Positions 1 to 5,128 of a stretch of DNA of 6,233 nt are shown piece after piece. Numbering within the stretch: position 1 is the stretch's first letter; every line of letters begins with the position of its first letter. The position numbers and the translations under genes were made by a program. The stretch is from Candidatus Nanohalarchaeota archaeon (GTDB lineage Archaea; EX4484-52; B79-G9). Under the pieces are notes generated by a model. It saw nothing but the letters and a program-made list of their open reading frames with translations. It ran no database searches and had not been told where the DNA came from. The stretch lies in contig JAFCBW010000071.1 of the NCBI GenBank assembly GCA_017610525.1, positions 1 to 6,233 of the forward strand, written 5' to 3'.

Positions 1-5
1 CGAAA

Positions 6-14
6 TTATTTAAA
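6..14. promoter_or_regulatory. Possible TATA-like element at left edge
   Basis: An A/T block reading ttatttaaa lies near the window edge, 77 bp before the AN1 gene. It is too far upstream to be that gene's main promoter. It could serve a divergent gene to the left of the window. Only base composition and shape support it. Confidence 0.2.
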
Positions 15-57
15 CCCTTCTATTTACCAAAAAGTCACAAAAAACAACCACCCGCAA

Positions 58-68
58 TTTATATAAAA
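58..68 (+). promoter_or_regulatory. TATA box of the AN1 zinc finger gene
   Basis: The block tttatataaaa is centred about 28 bp before the ATG at 91. That is the archaeal TATA-to-start distance expected if transcription begins at or next to the start codon. No Shine-Dalgarno sequence lies before the ATG, which fits a leaderless mRNA. Confidence 0.7.
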
Positions 69-90
69 CCCAACACCCCCAATATAGATC

Positions 91-468
91 ATGCCTGAGA
101 ACAACTGCGCATACTGCCACAAAAAATTCGACGAATTCCCATTCACATGCAAATTCTGCGGAAACAACTACTGCTCAGACCACCGCCTCCCCGAAAACCA
201 CAAATGCGCAGGTCTCGAAAAATACAAAGAAAAGCAGGTAAACTCATTAACAGCAAAAAAACCAGCCCAGCCAATAGAATACTTCTACCGCAAACACGAG
301 CATATAACAGCCCAAAAGAAAAAGCCAATAATGCCATACATAATAGTAAGCATAGGAATCCTCCTGATGATCACAGCCTACTTCATACACATAAGCATGT
401 ACTACATCGGCTTCATCCTGATATGCGCAGGACTCATAAAACAATTCATGCCCCGTACCAGTATTTAG
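91..468 (+). CDS. AN1-type zinc finger protein with C-terminal membrane segments
   Basis: This 125-residue protein begins with a complete AN1-type zinc finger. Ligands C6, C9, C20, C23, C28, H31, H37 and C39 have the spacing C-x2-C-x10-C-x2-C-x4-C-x2-H-x5-H-x-C, which should bind two zinc ions. A basic linker (about residues 43-79, many Lys and Gln) follows. Two hydrophobic segments come next, at about 80-101 and 102-118, separated by only a residue or two, so probably a helical hairpin. The finger would therefore be tethered at the cytoplasmic face of the membrane. In eukaryotes AN1 fingers occur in proteins tied to ubiquitin and protein quality control. The role of archaeal membrane-linked versions is not established, and no function is assigned here. 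The start at 91 is supported by the TATA box at 58-68 and the lack of a leader. The TAG stop lies against the repeat at 467-500. Confidence 0.88.
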   Translation: MPENNCAYCHKKFDEFPFTCKFCGNNYCSDHRLPENHKCAGLEKYKEKQVNSLTAKKPAQPIEYFYRKHEHITAQKKKPIMPYIIVSIGILLMITAYFIHISMYYIGFILICAGLIKQFMPRTSI

Positions 469-500
469 TCACTCCGAGCATAATTCATCTTCACATGCTC
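467..500 (-). repeat. Direct repeat copy 1: displaced copy of the GAPOR 3' end
   Basis: This 34-bp segment matches 1068-1101 at 31 of 34 positions (differences at 476, 477 and 485), in the same orientation and exactly 601 bp away. Homology stops sharply at both ends. Read on the minus strand it encodes EHVKMNYARSD followed by TAA (465-467), against EHVKMHYAWSD and TGA at the true end of GAPOR. The open frame extends back only to a TGA at 525-527, so this is not a gene by itself. It overlaps the AN1 stop codon by two bases. A 6-bp inverted repeat, gagcat/atgctc, bounds 476-500. It could be an attachment-site half, a remnant of a second GAPOR copy, or a reused C-terminal peptide. Confidence 0.8.
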
Positions 501-517
501 TGGATTAAGTAATATTC

Positions 518-889
518 TTAAGAATCATAACTTCCTGATTCTAAACCTCTACTGGAAAGAATCGCATCTCCAAGAGTGAGAAATCCTTCAGAGCCGAGCA
601 GTTTTTGGAATAAGGGATCATCAGTATGAACCACCACAATAGGATAATTTTCTCTCTTCCCCATTATCGGAGCAAGAGCTTGATATCGTGCAATGACTTC
701 CTCTGTCAAGCTATCACTAATACCTTTTAAGGATTCTAACCGCTCCACATATTCATCGAGTGTCGAATATTCTTTTACACCACGAAACCAATATCCAGAT
801 TCTTGTGCCTTTCTTGACTCAGTCGCTCTCTGGTACGCTCCTTCCAAACTATCTTTCGTAATCACGTACACTTCTATGTCAGTTCCCAT
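518..889 (-). CDS. Hypothetical 123-residue soluble protein (orphan, atypical codon use)
   Basis: I do not recognise this family. The likely start is the ATG at 889 (MGTDIEVYV...), because GGTGA lies four bases upstream (894-898) and a TATA box sits at 919-928. An upstream ATG at 913 would leave only about 5 bp to that box. The 123-residue product has no signal peptide or membrane segment. It has a beta-like stretch at residues 5-10, helical charged stretches at roughly 14-30, 44-56 and 61-72, and a hydrophobic strand NYPIVVVHT at 81-89 followed by DD. That pattern suggests a small alpha/beta fold. Gln is CAA in 3 of 4 cases and Glu is GAA in 10 of 13, whereas GAPOR on the same strand uses CAG in 11 of 11. 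It lies alone between two direct repeats, suggesting acquired DNA. The gene is probably real, given its intact frame, Shine-Dalgarno site and promoter. Confidence 0.72.
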   Translation of the reverse strand: MGTDIEVYVITKDSLEGAYQRATESRKAQESGYWFRGVKEYSTLDEYVERLESLKGISDSLTEEVIARYQALAPIMGKRENYPIVVVHTDDPLFQKLLGSEGFLTLGDAILSSRGLESGSYDS

Positions 890-893
890 TAAA

Positions 894-898
894 TCACC
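894..898 (-). promoter_or_regulatory. Ribosome-binding site fixing the start at 889
   Basis: On the minus strand GGTGA lies four bases before the ATG at 889. It is complementary to the CACC core near the 3' end of archaeal 16S rRNA. It favours 889 over the upstream in-frame ATG at 913. Confidence 0.65.
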
Positions 899-918
899 AC
901 AATTACTACGCAACAGTA

Positions 919-928
919 ATATTTATAA
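919..928 (-). promoter_or_regulatory. TATA box of the 518-889 gene
   Basis: Minus-strand TTATAAATAT is centred about 34 bp before the ATG at 889. This predicts a leader of about 8-10 bases, just enough to hold the GGTGA ribosome-binding site. Confidence 0.6.
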
Positions 929-952
929 CTCTTTGGGTAACTTTAGTCAAAA

Positions 953-967
953 TATAGAATATCTATA
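953..967. repeat. Short inverted repeat upstream of the 518-889 promoter
   Basis: The sequence tatag-aatat-ctata has perfect 5-bp arms around a 5-base centre. It lies about 25 bp upstream of the TATA box of the orphan gene, where an archaeal regulator could bind. In such A/T-rich DNA a 5-bp arm can arise by chance. Confidence 0.25.
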
Positions 968-1065
968 AGCATCTTATCTGCCAAATGCATAAACCCCATG
1001 CATTCAAGATAGAAAATAAGGCAAATGCAATTCAATACAAAAGACACATACCCAAAAGCTATGCC

Positions 1066-3075
1066 TCAGTCACTCCACGCATAATGCATCTTCACATGCT
1101 CAATATCTCCCCAGTCAACAGTCTTGTTGACACCGACAAGCAAATCATGCCAATAAGCCTTGGCAGCCTTCATCTCATCCTTCTCAAACCTCTTGATCCA
1201 CTTCTCAATCTCAGGATTAGTACCAGCCACATCACGAGCCTCATATAGATAAGTGCGTATTATATCCCGGACCCTTTTCGTCTCCCAGAACACAGGAACA
1301 ACACCCGCCTTCGTATCATAATCACGCAGTTTCTGCAAAAGCTTCCTGCAATGCTCATAATAATCAACCTTCACACCACAGCCCTCAGCAATCAAAGTCT
1401 CAACCAGCTTCTCAGACCACCCCCGGTGGAACCTGCAGATACCCGTATTACCGGAAAAAAGCTCCTTCACAGACCTGTCAACAGACTTCGCACCCAGATC
1501 CTTTGGCGGATAAAAATCATTGCCATAATAACTATAGAATTTGCCCTGTATCTGCAGCGGAATAAAAAACCCGGGAACCCAATACTGGCACGGCGCAATA
1601 TACCCATCCAACCCGAACGGTATATAATTCGCAATATCCAGAAACTTAAACTCACCCTCGCGCCCACTGTATTTTTCAGAAAGCTTGCGGACCGCACTGC
1701 GGATACCATGCCTGAACATCTTTGAAAACTCAGTCCTCTGGTACGCGATATCAAAAGCAAGCTTAACACCGATATCAGCATGCTTAAAAGAATCCTTCAT
1801 CTCAAAAGTCAGGGCATCAAAATTAGCATCAACATCAACCCCAACATCATCCTTCGTCAAAAGCCCCTTATGCATACACTCAAGCACAAACGACACAATA
1901 TTTCCAAACCCGATAGCATCATACCCCATACACTCAACAGCACCGACAAGCTTCTCAGCAGCCCTCTGGTCAAAAATACCTGCATTAGGCCCAAGCGCCT
2001 CATACGGCTCATAATCCTTCTTCCTGTCATCCTTATATTTCTTGCACACAGCAGGACACGGCTCACCGCACGTCCGCCACTTCTTCGTATCAATAGTCTC
2101 TTCATTGAACTGCTTCAGGTAATGCCCGATAATAAACTTCTCATAAATCTCTTTCCTCTTATCCTGCGGAAGATACACAGAAGTCCAGTTAAACATAGGA
2201 AGCCACGCGCCAATCGTAGACATATTAACCCCAAACGTCCCGCCGCTATTATACTTCTCAACATACCTGTACTTCTCAGTCGCCTTCCTCGCAGAATCAG
2301 TCATGCCCGCACCCAGATGCTCACTAAATATCTCATCAACAACTTTCATATCCTTAAGATTCTTCGGCTCAAACACATGATCATCCCTGTCACCACCATA
2401 GACGACAGCAACAATATTATGCGCCTGCGCAAGCACAGAACCAAAACCGCCCCTGCCAGCCCATCCGTCAGACCCCTTCAAAATATTGCCATTCCTGATG
2501 ACAAGCGTACTTATGGCCCCCTGGTTAGTGGTGATAGCAGCAGGACCAACCGCAAGTACCCTGAAATCAAGATACACCTTATTCTTCAGAAACTCATCCT
2601 TGTACTTCCCGACCACATACTCATGAAGGGAATATACACCGGAATCATCCTTAGCAAACACATCCATGAGCGCATCCTGCTCAATAGGATAGAACTTCAC
2701 AGACATCTTACCAGAAACATTCTTAATCACAAGAATTGACAGTTTCTTCGACTTCCCCTCAATCTTCACAAAATCCACACCCGCCTTATACAAAGGCAGC
2801 GCAGCACCCCCGATAGTGCTCAAAAAAAGAGTCTCAACCACAGGCGAATGACCGACAACAATCAACCTGTTTGTACCAGGGATCTTACTCCCCGCAAGCG
2901 GACCCGCGCCGAATATCAAACTGTTTCTGGAATCAAGCACTCCATACTCATAAGTCTTTGCAGACATATGCACATCAACAGCATAATCAACAACACCGAT
3001 AACATTGTCAGACTCATGCATTATGCACTTAAAAGAGCCTTTTTCAGCATTAACTTCAAGAACTTTTTTTATCAT
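1066..3075 (-). CDS. gor: Glyceraldehyde-3-phosphate:ferredoxin oxidoreductase (GAPOR), tungsten-pterin enzyme
   Basis: This 669-residue member of the tungsten aldehyde oxidoreductase family should oxidise glyceraldehyde-3-phosphate to 3-phosphoglycerate with reduction of ferredoxin, in the cytoplasm. The N-terminal pterin-binding domain (about 1-210) carries GAGPLAGSKIPGTNRL (56-71), STIGGAAL (86-93) and WAGRGGFGSVL (205-215). The iron-sulfur cluster ligands are C336, C340 and C344 in TCGEPCPAVCKK, with C547 in GICRFHRGW as the probable fourth. The C-x3-C-x3-C spacing, the EPYEALGP motif at 356-363 and CRFHRGW match Pyrococcus GAPOR as I remember it. They differ from the C-x2-C-x3-C of general aldehyde and formaldehyde enzymes. 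Length is close to the roughly 650 residues of GAPOR, plus a C-terminal tail of about 14 residues. The start at 3075 is chosen because AAGGTGG lies just upstream and a TATA box lies at 3111-3118. Upstream in-frame ATGs at 3150 and 3099 lie beyond or too close to that box. No cofactor-synthesis genes are visible nearby. Confidence 0.9.
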   Translation of the reverse strand: MIKKVLEVNAEKGSFKCIMHESDNVIGVVDYAVDVHMSAKTYEYGVLDSRNSLIFGAGPLAGSKIPGTNRLIVVGHSPVVETLFLSTIGGAALPLYKAGVDFVKIEGKSKKLSILVIKNVSGKMSVKFYPIEQDALMDVFAKDDSGVYSLHEYVVGKYKDEFLKNKVYLDFRVLAVGPAAITTNQGAISTLVIRNGNILKGSDGWAGRGGFGSVLAQAHNIVAVVYGGDRDDHVFEPKNLKDMKVVDEIFSEHLGAGMTDSARKATEKYRYVEKYNSGGTFGVNMSTIGAWLPMFNWTSVYLPQDKRKEIYEKFIIGHYLKQFNEETIDTKKWRTCGEPCPAVCKKYKDDRKKDYEPYEALGPNAGIFDQRAAEKLVGAVECMGYDAIGFGNIVSFVLECMHKGLLTKDDVGVDVDANFDALTFEMKDSFKHADIGVKLAFDIAYQRTEFSKMFRHGIRSAVRKLSEKYSGREGEFKFLDIANYIPFGLDGYIAPCQYWVPGFFIPLQIQGKFYSYYGNDFYPPKDLGAKSVDRSVKELFSGNTGICRFHRGWSEKLVETLIAEGCGVKVDYYEHCRKLLQKLRDYDTKAGVVPVFWETKRVRDIIRTYLYEARDVAGTNPEIEKWIKRFEKDEMKAAKAYWHDLLVGVNKTVDWGDIEHVKMHYAWSD
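1068..1101 (-). repeat. Direct repeat copy 2: native 3' end of the GAPOR gene
   Basis: This 34-bp segment covers the last 11 codons of GAPOR and the first base of its stop codon on the minus strand, and matches 467-500 at 31 of 34 positions. The tail it encodes lies beyond the point where, from memory, the Pyrococcus furiosus enzyme ends. It may therefore have been supplied by recombination rather than inherited with the catalytic domain. Bases on either side do not resemble the flanks of copy 1. Confidence 0.8.
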
Positions 3076-3079
3076 ACAA

Positions 3080-3086
3080 CCACCTT
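3080..3086 (-). promoter_or_regulatory. Ribosome-binding site of GAPOR
   Basis: Minus-strand AAGGTGG ends four bases before the ATG at 3075. Its AGGTG core pairs with CACCT near the archaeal 16S rRNA 3' end. It decides the start at 3075 over the in-frame ATGs at 3099 and 3150. Confidence 0.75.
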
Positions 3087-3110
3087 CAATATTATACATT
3101 ATTCCATCCT

Positions 3111-3118
3111 TATATAAA
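3111..3118 (-). promoter_or_regulatory. TATA box of GAPOR
   Basis: Minus-strand TTTATATA is centred near 3114, which predicts transcription starting around 3088 and a leader of about 13 bases containing the ribosome-binding site. It lies only 7 bp beyond the stop codon of the upstream gene (3125). GAPOR therefore probably has its own promoter although the two genes run in the same direction. Confidence 0.7.
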
Positions 3119-3124
3119 CAATAC

Positions 3125-3532
3125 TCAATCAATAATAATTTCCTTTTCAATACTTGCGACCACCTTATTATAAACCGTAATCAATATGATACCAAAAATC
3201 GCAAGCGCAATAAAAAGCACAATCAACACCACCATTAAAAGCATAGCAGACCTCTGCACTCGCCCGAATATTCCTCCTCCGCCATCCACGCCATCTGCAG
3301 TTGACCTGATATCAAAAATCACAATATCAAGTATAGTCCCGCAATCCTCAAGACAGCTCCCTTTCGTCTCAAATGACTCGCACTGCCCATTCCCGCAAAA
3401 GTCAAGATTATACCTATCCTCATCGCAGCTCTGGTCCCACATGCAATTCTCAGAGTATGACAACCCAAAAAAACATATAACAGACAGCGCAACAGACAAA
3501 AGCAAAAACATCTTCTTCATACCAAGTACCAT
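3125..3532 (-). CDS. Secreted/membrane-anchored Cys-rich small protein
   Basis: The 135-residue product starts with a signal peptide: MKK at 5-7, a hydrophobic core at about 9-24, and a likely cut near SYS-E at 27/28. A short extracytoplasmic Cys-rich domain follows, with C30, C36, C46, C51, C60 and C64. It includes CGNGQCESFETKGSCLEDCG (46-65), the CGNGxCExxE...CxxDCG motif found repeated in many bacterial and archaeal surface proteins. Six cysteines could form three disulfides. A Gly-rich linker (81-87) leads to one strong membrane helix at about 96-120, then a short charged cytoplasmic tail. The expected topology is outside to inside, with the Cys knot on the cell surface. No specific function can be assigned. 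The start at 3532 is favoured by a TATA box about 27 bp upstream and no ribosome-binding site, so probably leaderless; M5 (3520) is the alternative. Confidence 0.82.
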   Translation of the reverse strand: MVLGMKKMFLLLSVALSVICFFGLSYSENCMWDQSCDEDRYNLDFCGNGQCESFETKGSCLEDCGTILDIVIFDIRSTADGVDGGGGIFGRVQRSAMLLMVVLIVLFIALAIFGIILITVYNKVVASIEKEIIID

Positions 3533-3554
3533 ATTAAATTATTACATGACATTG

Positions 3555-3564
3555 TTTATATTAT
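3555..3564 (-). promoter_or_regulatory. TATA box of the Cys-rich protein gene
   Basis: Minus-strand ATAATATAAA is centred about 27 bp before the ATG at 3532. This predicts transcription starting at the start codon itself, a leaderless mRNA. It lies in the 143-bp divergent region shared with the HAD phosphatase gene. Confidence 0.6.
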
Positions 3565-3606
3565 TTACAGGATAAGCGCAATTCACTAAGCACACCATAA
3601 AATACA

Positions 3607-3614
3607 TTTAAATA
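3607..3614 (+). promoter_or_regulatory. TATA box of the HAD phosphatase gene
   Basis: The block tttaaata predicts transcription from about 3636. That leaves a leader of about 40 bases before the ATG at 3676, the longest predicted leader in this window. It contains a possible hairpin and a ribosome-binding site. Confidence 0.55.
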
Positions 3615-3637
3615 ATTAATCGCACACATAAACACAC

Positions 3638-3656
3638 ATAGAAGCAATAATTCTAT
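3638..3656 (+). promoter_or_regulatory. Possible stem-loop in the HAD gene leader
   Basis: atagaa (3638-3643) and ttctat (3651-3656) are perfect 6-bp complementary arms around the loop gcaataa. The element begins within a few bases of the predicted transcription start, so it could be a leader hairpin or an operator. The stem is A/T-rich and weak. Confidence 0.3.
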
Positions 3657-3661
3657 CGTTT

Positions 3662-3668
3662 GGCGGTG
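3662..3668 (+). promoter_or_regulatory. Ribosome-binding site of the HAD phosphatase gene
   Basis: GGCGGTG ends seven bases before the ATG at 3676. It differs by one base from the archaeal consensus GGAGGTG. It supports this start and agrees with a leadered transcript. Confidence 0.6.
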
Positions 3669-3675
3669 CATTCCA

Positions 3676-4458
3676 ATGATAATACCATTCAAAAACATCA
3701 AACATTACATATTCGACCTTGACGGCACAATCTGGACACACACAGACTTACTGCCGCACGCTGACTACGTCATACAGAAACTCCAGAAAAAAGGCAAAAA
3801 CACACACTTCATAACAAACAACACAATCCTTTCAAGAGACGGTATTGCAAAAAAACTAACGCACATGGGCATAAGGACAACCAAAGAACACATATTTTCC
3901 GCAGGATACGTCGCATCAAAATACTTTGAAGAAAAAGGAATAACAGAAATATACGCAATCGGCGAACACGGCCTTGTCGCAGACCTGTCAGAAGCAGGCA
4001 TCAAAGTCTCAGAAAACGCAAACAATGTCCTCATAAGCATTGACCGCAGCTTCAATTACTCCAAACTAAAACATGCAACAGACCTCATCAACAAAGGCGC
4101 AGAACTCTACTGCACAGGAATCTCAAAATATTTCAGGGCAGGCACAGAACTATACCCTGCCGAAGCCCCCACAATCAAGGCAATCGAAACCCTCACAGGC
4201 AAGATGCCGATACACCTGGGCAAACCATCAGATGCATTCAAATCACGGATCTCAGAAGACATAACCCTCTTCCCAGAAGATGTCCTCATAATCGGTGACG
4301 ACCTGAACGAAGACATAGTCTTTGCAAACAAATGCGGATTCAAAAGCGCCCTCACACTCACAGGCAACACCTCAAAAGAAGCAGCCGACGAGGCAACCAG
4401 CATGAAAAAGCCCGGCGCAGTAATCCGCGACCTAAAAGAGATAATCACATTCTATTAA
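3676..4458 (+). CDS. HAD-superfamily subclass IIA (NagD-like) sugar/small-metabolite phosphatase
   Basis: This 260-residue protein has all four HAD motifs: FDLDGT with nucleophile D14 and acid/base D16; the threonine T47 in FITNN; K183 in LGKPS; and GDDLNEDI with D208, D209 and D213 for Mg2+. The long insert between motifs 2 and 3 (about 70-180) is the C2A-type cap of the NagD, nitrophenylphosphatase and phosphoglycolate phosphatase group, and the length is normal for it. It should be a cytoplasmic Mg2+-dependent phosphomonoesterase. The cap decides the substrate, and this cannot be read from sequence. Phosphoglycolate, glycerol phosphate or nucleotide monophosphates are all plausible. The gene is single, divergent from the Cys-rich protein gene, and ends 3 bp from the convergent membrane protein gene. 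Codons are strongly C/A-ending, as expected for a + strand gene here. The start is supported by GGCGGTG at 3662-3668. Confidence 0.9.
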   Translation: MIIPFKNIKHYIFDLDGTIWTHTDLLPHADYVIQKLQKKGKNTHFITNNTILSRDGIAKKLTHMGIRTTKEHIFSAGYVASKYFEEKGITEIYAIGEHGLVADLSEAGIKVSENANNVLISIDRSFNYSKLKHATDLINKGAELYCTGISKYFRAGTELYPAEAPTIKAIETLTGKMPIHLGKPSDAFKSRISEDITLFPEDVLIIGDDLNEDIVFANKCGFKSALTLTGNTSKEAADEATSMKKPGAVIRDLKEIITFY

Positions 4459-4461
4459 AGA

Positions 4462-5040
4462 TCAGACAGGATTAAACATAGCCCACTCCTTCAGATATAC
4501 TGCTAGCGCGAGATTAAAAACAGTCTGAAAAAAGAGTCTGGCTTGGGGAATACCTTCAGGACTTGAGATCCTGTCGAACCAGACAGACAAAGGCATCTTC
4601 ACTATATGGACCACCACCATGATCCAAAAAAGCCCGTAACCCCTCAAAAAATACGCCACCACAGCAGTAGCTCCATCAAGCAGATTCTTGAATGACGGCA
4701 ATATGAAAGACACATCAGTAACATCTGACGGCATCATAAACTGCCTTATACTATTAAACCCGAGCGGCACCAAAGACATAAACAAAAATCCTGTCCAAAG
4801 AGAATAATTCAAGCCAACAACAATTGCAGCCAGGGTTGTAAACTCAATATAGAATATCGCATCAATTCCTGTCCTTGAATAAAAAATACCAAGCGGAATT
4901 TTATCCACCCAGATAAGCAGATATGCAAACGCAAGTACCCATCCGCCCAAAATGAAACACAACAATAACCCTATCGGAAGCGTCAATACAATCTTCAGAT
5001 GCGCATACACATAAGAGAGATTACACCTTTCCAGTACCAT
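4462..5040 (-). CDS. Unrecognised multi-pass membrane protein
   Basis: The 192-residue product is very hydrophobic, with about five or six membrane segments at roughly 17-45 (probably two), 61-79, 82-98, 120-147 (possibly two around the RGYG turn at 133-136) and 168-185. Charged residues are few and lie in short loops, for example SRTG (55-58), KMPLSVWFDR (148-157) and SSPEG (159-163). There are no recognisable catalytic motifs. Size and topology resemble small integral proteins such as MreD or ECF transporter substrate-binding components, but I see no diagnostic motif and assign no function. The gene probably starts at 5040 without a leader, because a TATA box lies about 28 bp upstream and no ribosome-binding site is seen. 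Its stop is 3 bp from the stop of the convergent HAD gene. Confidence 0.8.
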   Translation of the reverse strand: MVLERCNLSYVYAHLKIVLTLPIGLLLCFILGGWVLAFAYLLIWVDKIPLGIFYSRTGIDAIFYIEFTTLAAIVVGLNYSLWTGFLFMSLVPLGFNSIRQFMMPSDVTDVSFILPSFKNLLDGATAVVAYFLRGYGLFWIMVVVHIVKMPLSVWFDRISSPEGIPQARLFFQTVFNLALAVYLKEWAMFNPV

Positions 5041-5063
5041 AAAAAAGATATTTAGTATCGCAC

Positions 5064-5073
5064 ATTAATATTT
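5064..5073 (-). promoter_or_regulatory. TATA box of the membrane protein gene
   Basis: Minus-strand AAATATTAAT is centred about 28 bp before the ATG at 5040, which fits a leaderless transcript. It is back to back with the TATA box at 5101-5109 in an 88-bp divergent promoter region. Confidence 0.6.
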
Positions 5074-5100
5074 CCATCGGCAAATCACAAAGATAAACCT

Positions 5101-5109
5101 TAAATATAT
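5101..5109 (+). promoter_or_regulatory. TATA box of the UPF0173-type hydrolase gene
   Basis: The block taaatatat is centred about 24 bp before the ATG at 5129. No ribosome-binding site precedes that ATG, so the transcript is probably leaderless. Confidence 0.65.
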
Positions 5110-5128
5110 CAAAAATCATTATTAACAC

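Larger units (their letters stand above)
467..1067. mobile_element. Putative small inserted block at the GAPOR 3' end
   Basis: The 601-bp block consists of repeat copy 1 plus 567 bp of unique DNA up to the second repeat copy. It contains one gene (518-889) whose Gln and Glu codons differ from the flanking genes, and about 176 bp of A/T-rich non-coding DNA (890-1065). Removing one repeat unit plus the block would bring the AN1 and GAPOR genes tail to tail. The 4458/4462 gene pair in this window is arranged that way. No integrase or transposase is present, so any movement would need a trans-acting enzyme. This is inferred from the repeats and codon use; a decayed duplication would look similar. 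Confidence 0.4.

Noticed and set aside
147..512. A 121-codon frame overlapping the AN1 gene in another frame
   Set aside because: The AN1 frame has a perfect zinc-ligand pattern and a promoter. The other frame is Pro/His/Arg-rich, as expected of an out-of-frame reading of A/C-rich DNA.
890..913. Start of the orphan gene at 913
   Set aside because: It leaves only about 5 bp to the edge of the TATA box, and the GGTGA site sits directly before the ATG at 889.
985..1003. Repeated ATGCAT (985-990 and 998-1003) as an origin or regulator site
   Set aside because: Only two 6-bp copies of a self-complementary word in A/T-rich DNA. No further copies in an ordered array and no replication gene nearby.
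1780..2739. A 319-codon open frame on the + strand opposite GAPOR
   Set aside because: It lies wholly inside the well-supported GAPOR gene. The + strand is poor in T, so stop codons are rare and long antisense frames appear by chance. The product is basic, low in complexity and has no motif.
3076..3150. N-terminal extension of GAPOR starting at 3150 or 3099
   Set aside because: The TATA box at 3111-3118 would lie inside or too close to the coding region. The extension also overlaps the end of the upstream gene, and the strong ribosome-binding site points to 3075.
3470..3520. Lipoprotein signal in the Cys-rich protein (Cys at residue 20)
   Set aside because: The cysteine lies in the middle of the hydrophobic core with no lipobox, and the hydrophobic stretch continues after it.
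3524..3532. Shared start context ATGGTACT in the genes beginning at 3532 and 5040
   Set aside because: The match is short, both proteins are unrelated past residue 3, and a leaderless start followed by GTA is not enough to indicate a shared origin.
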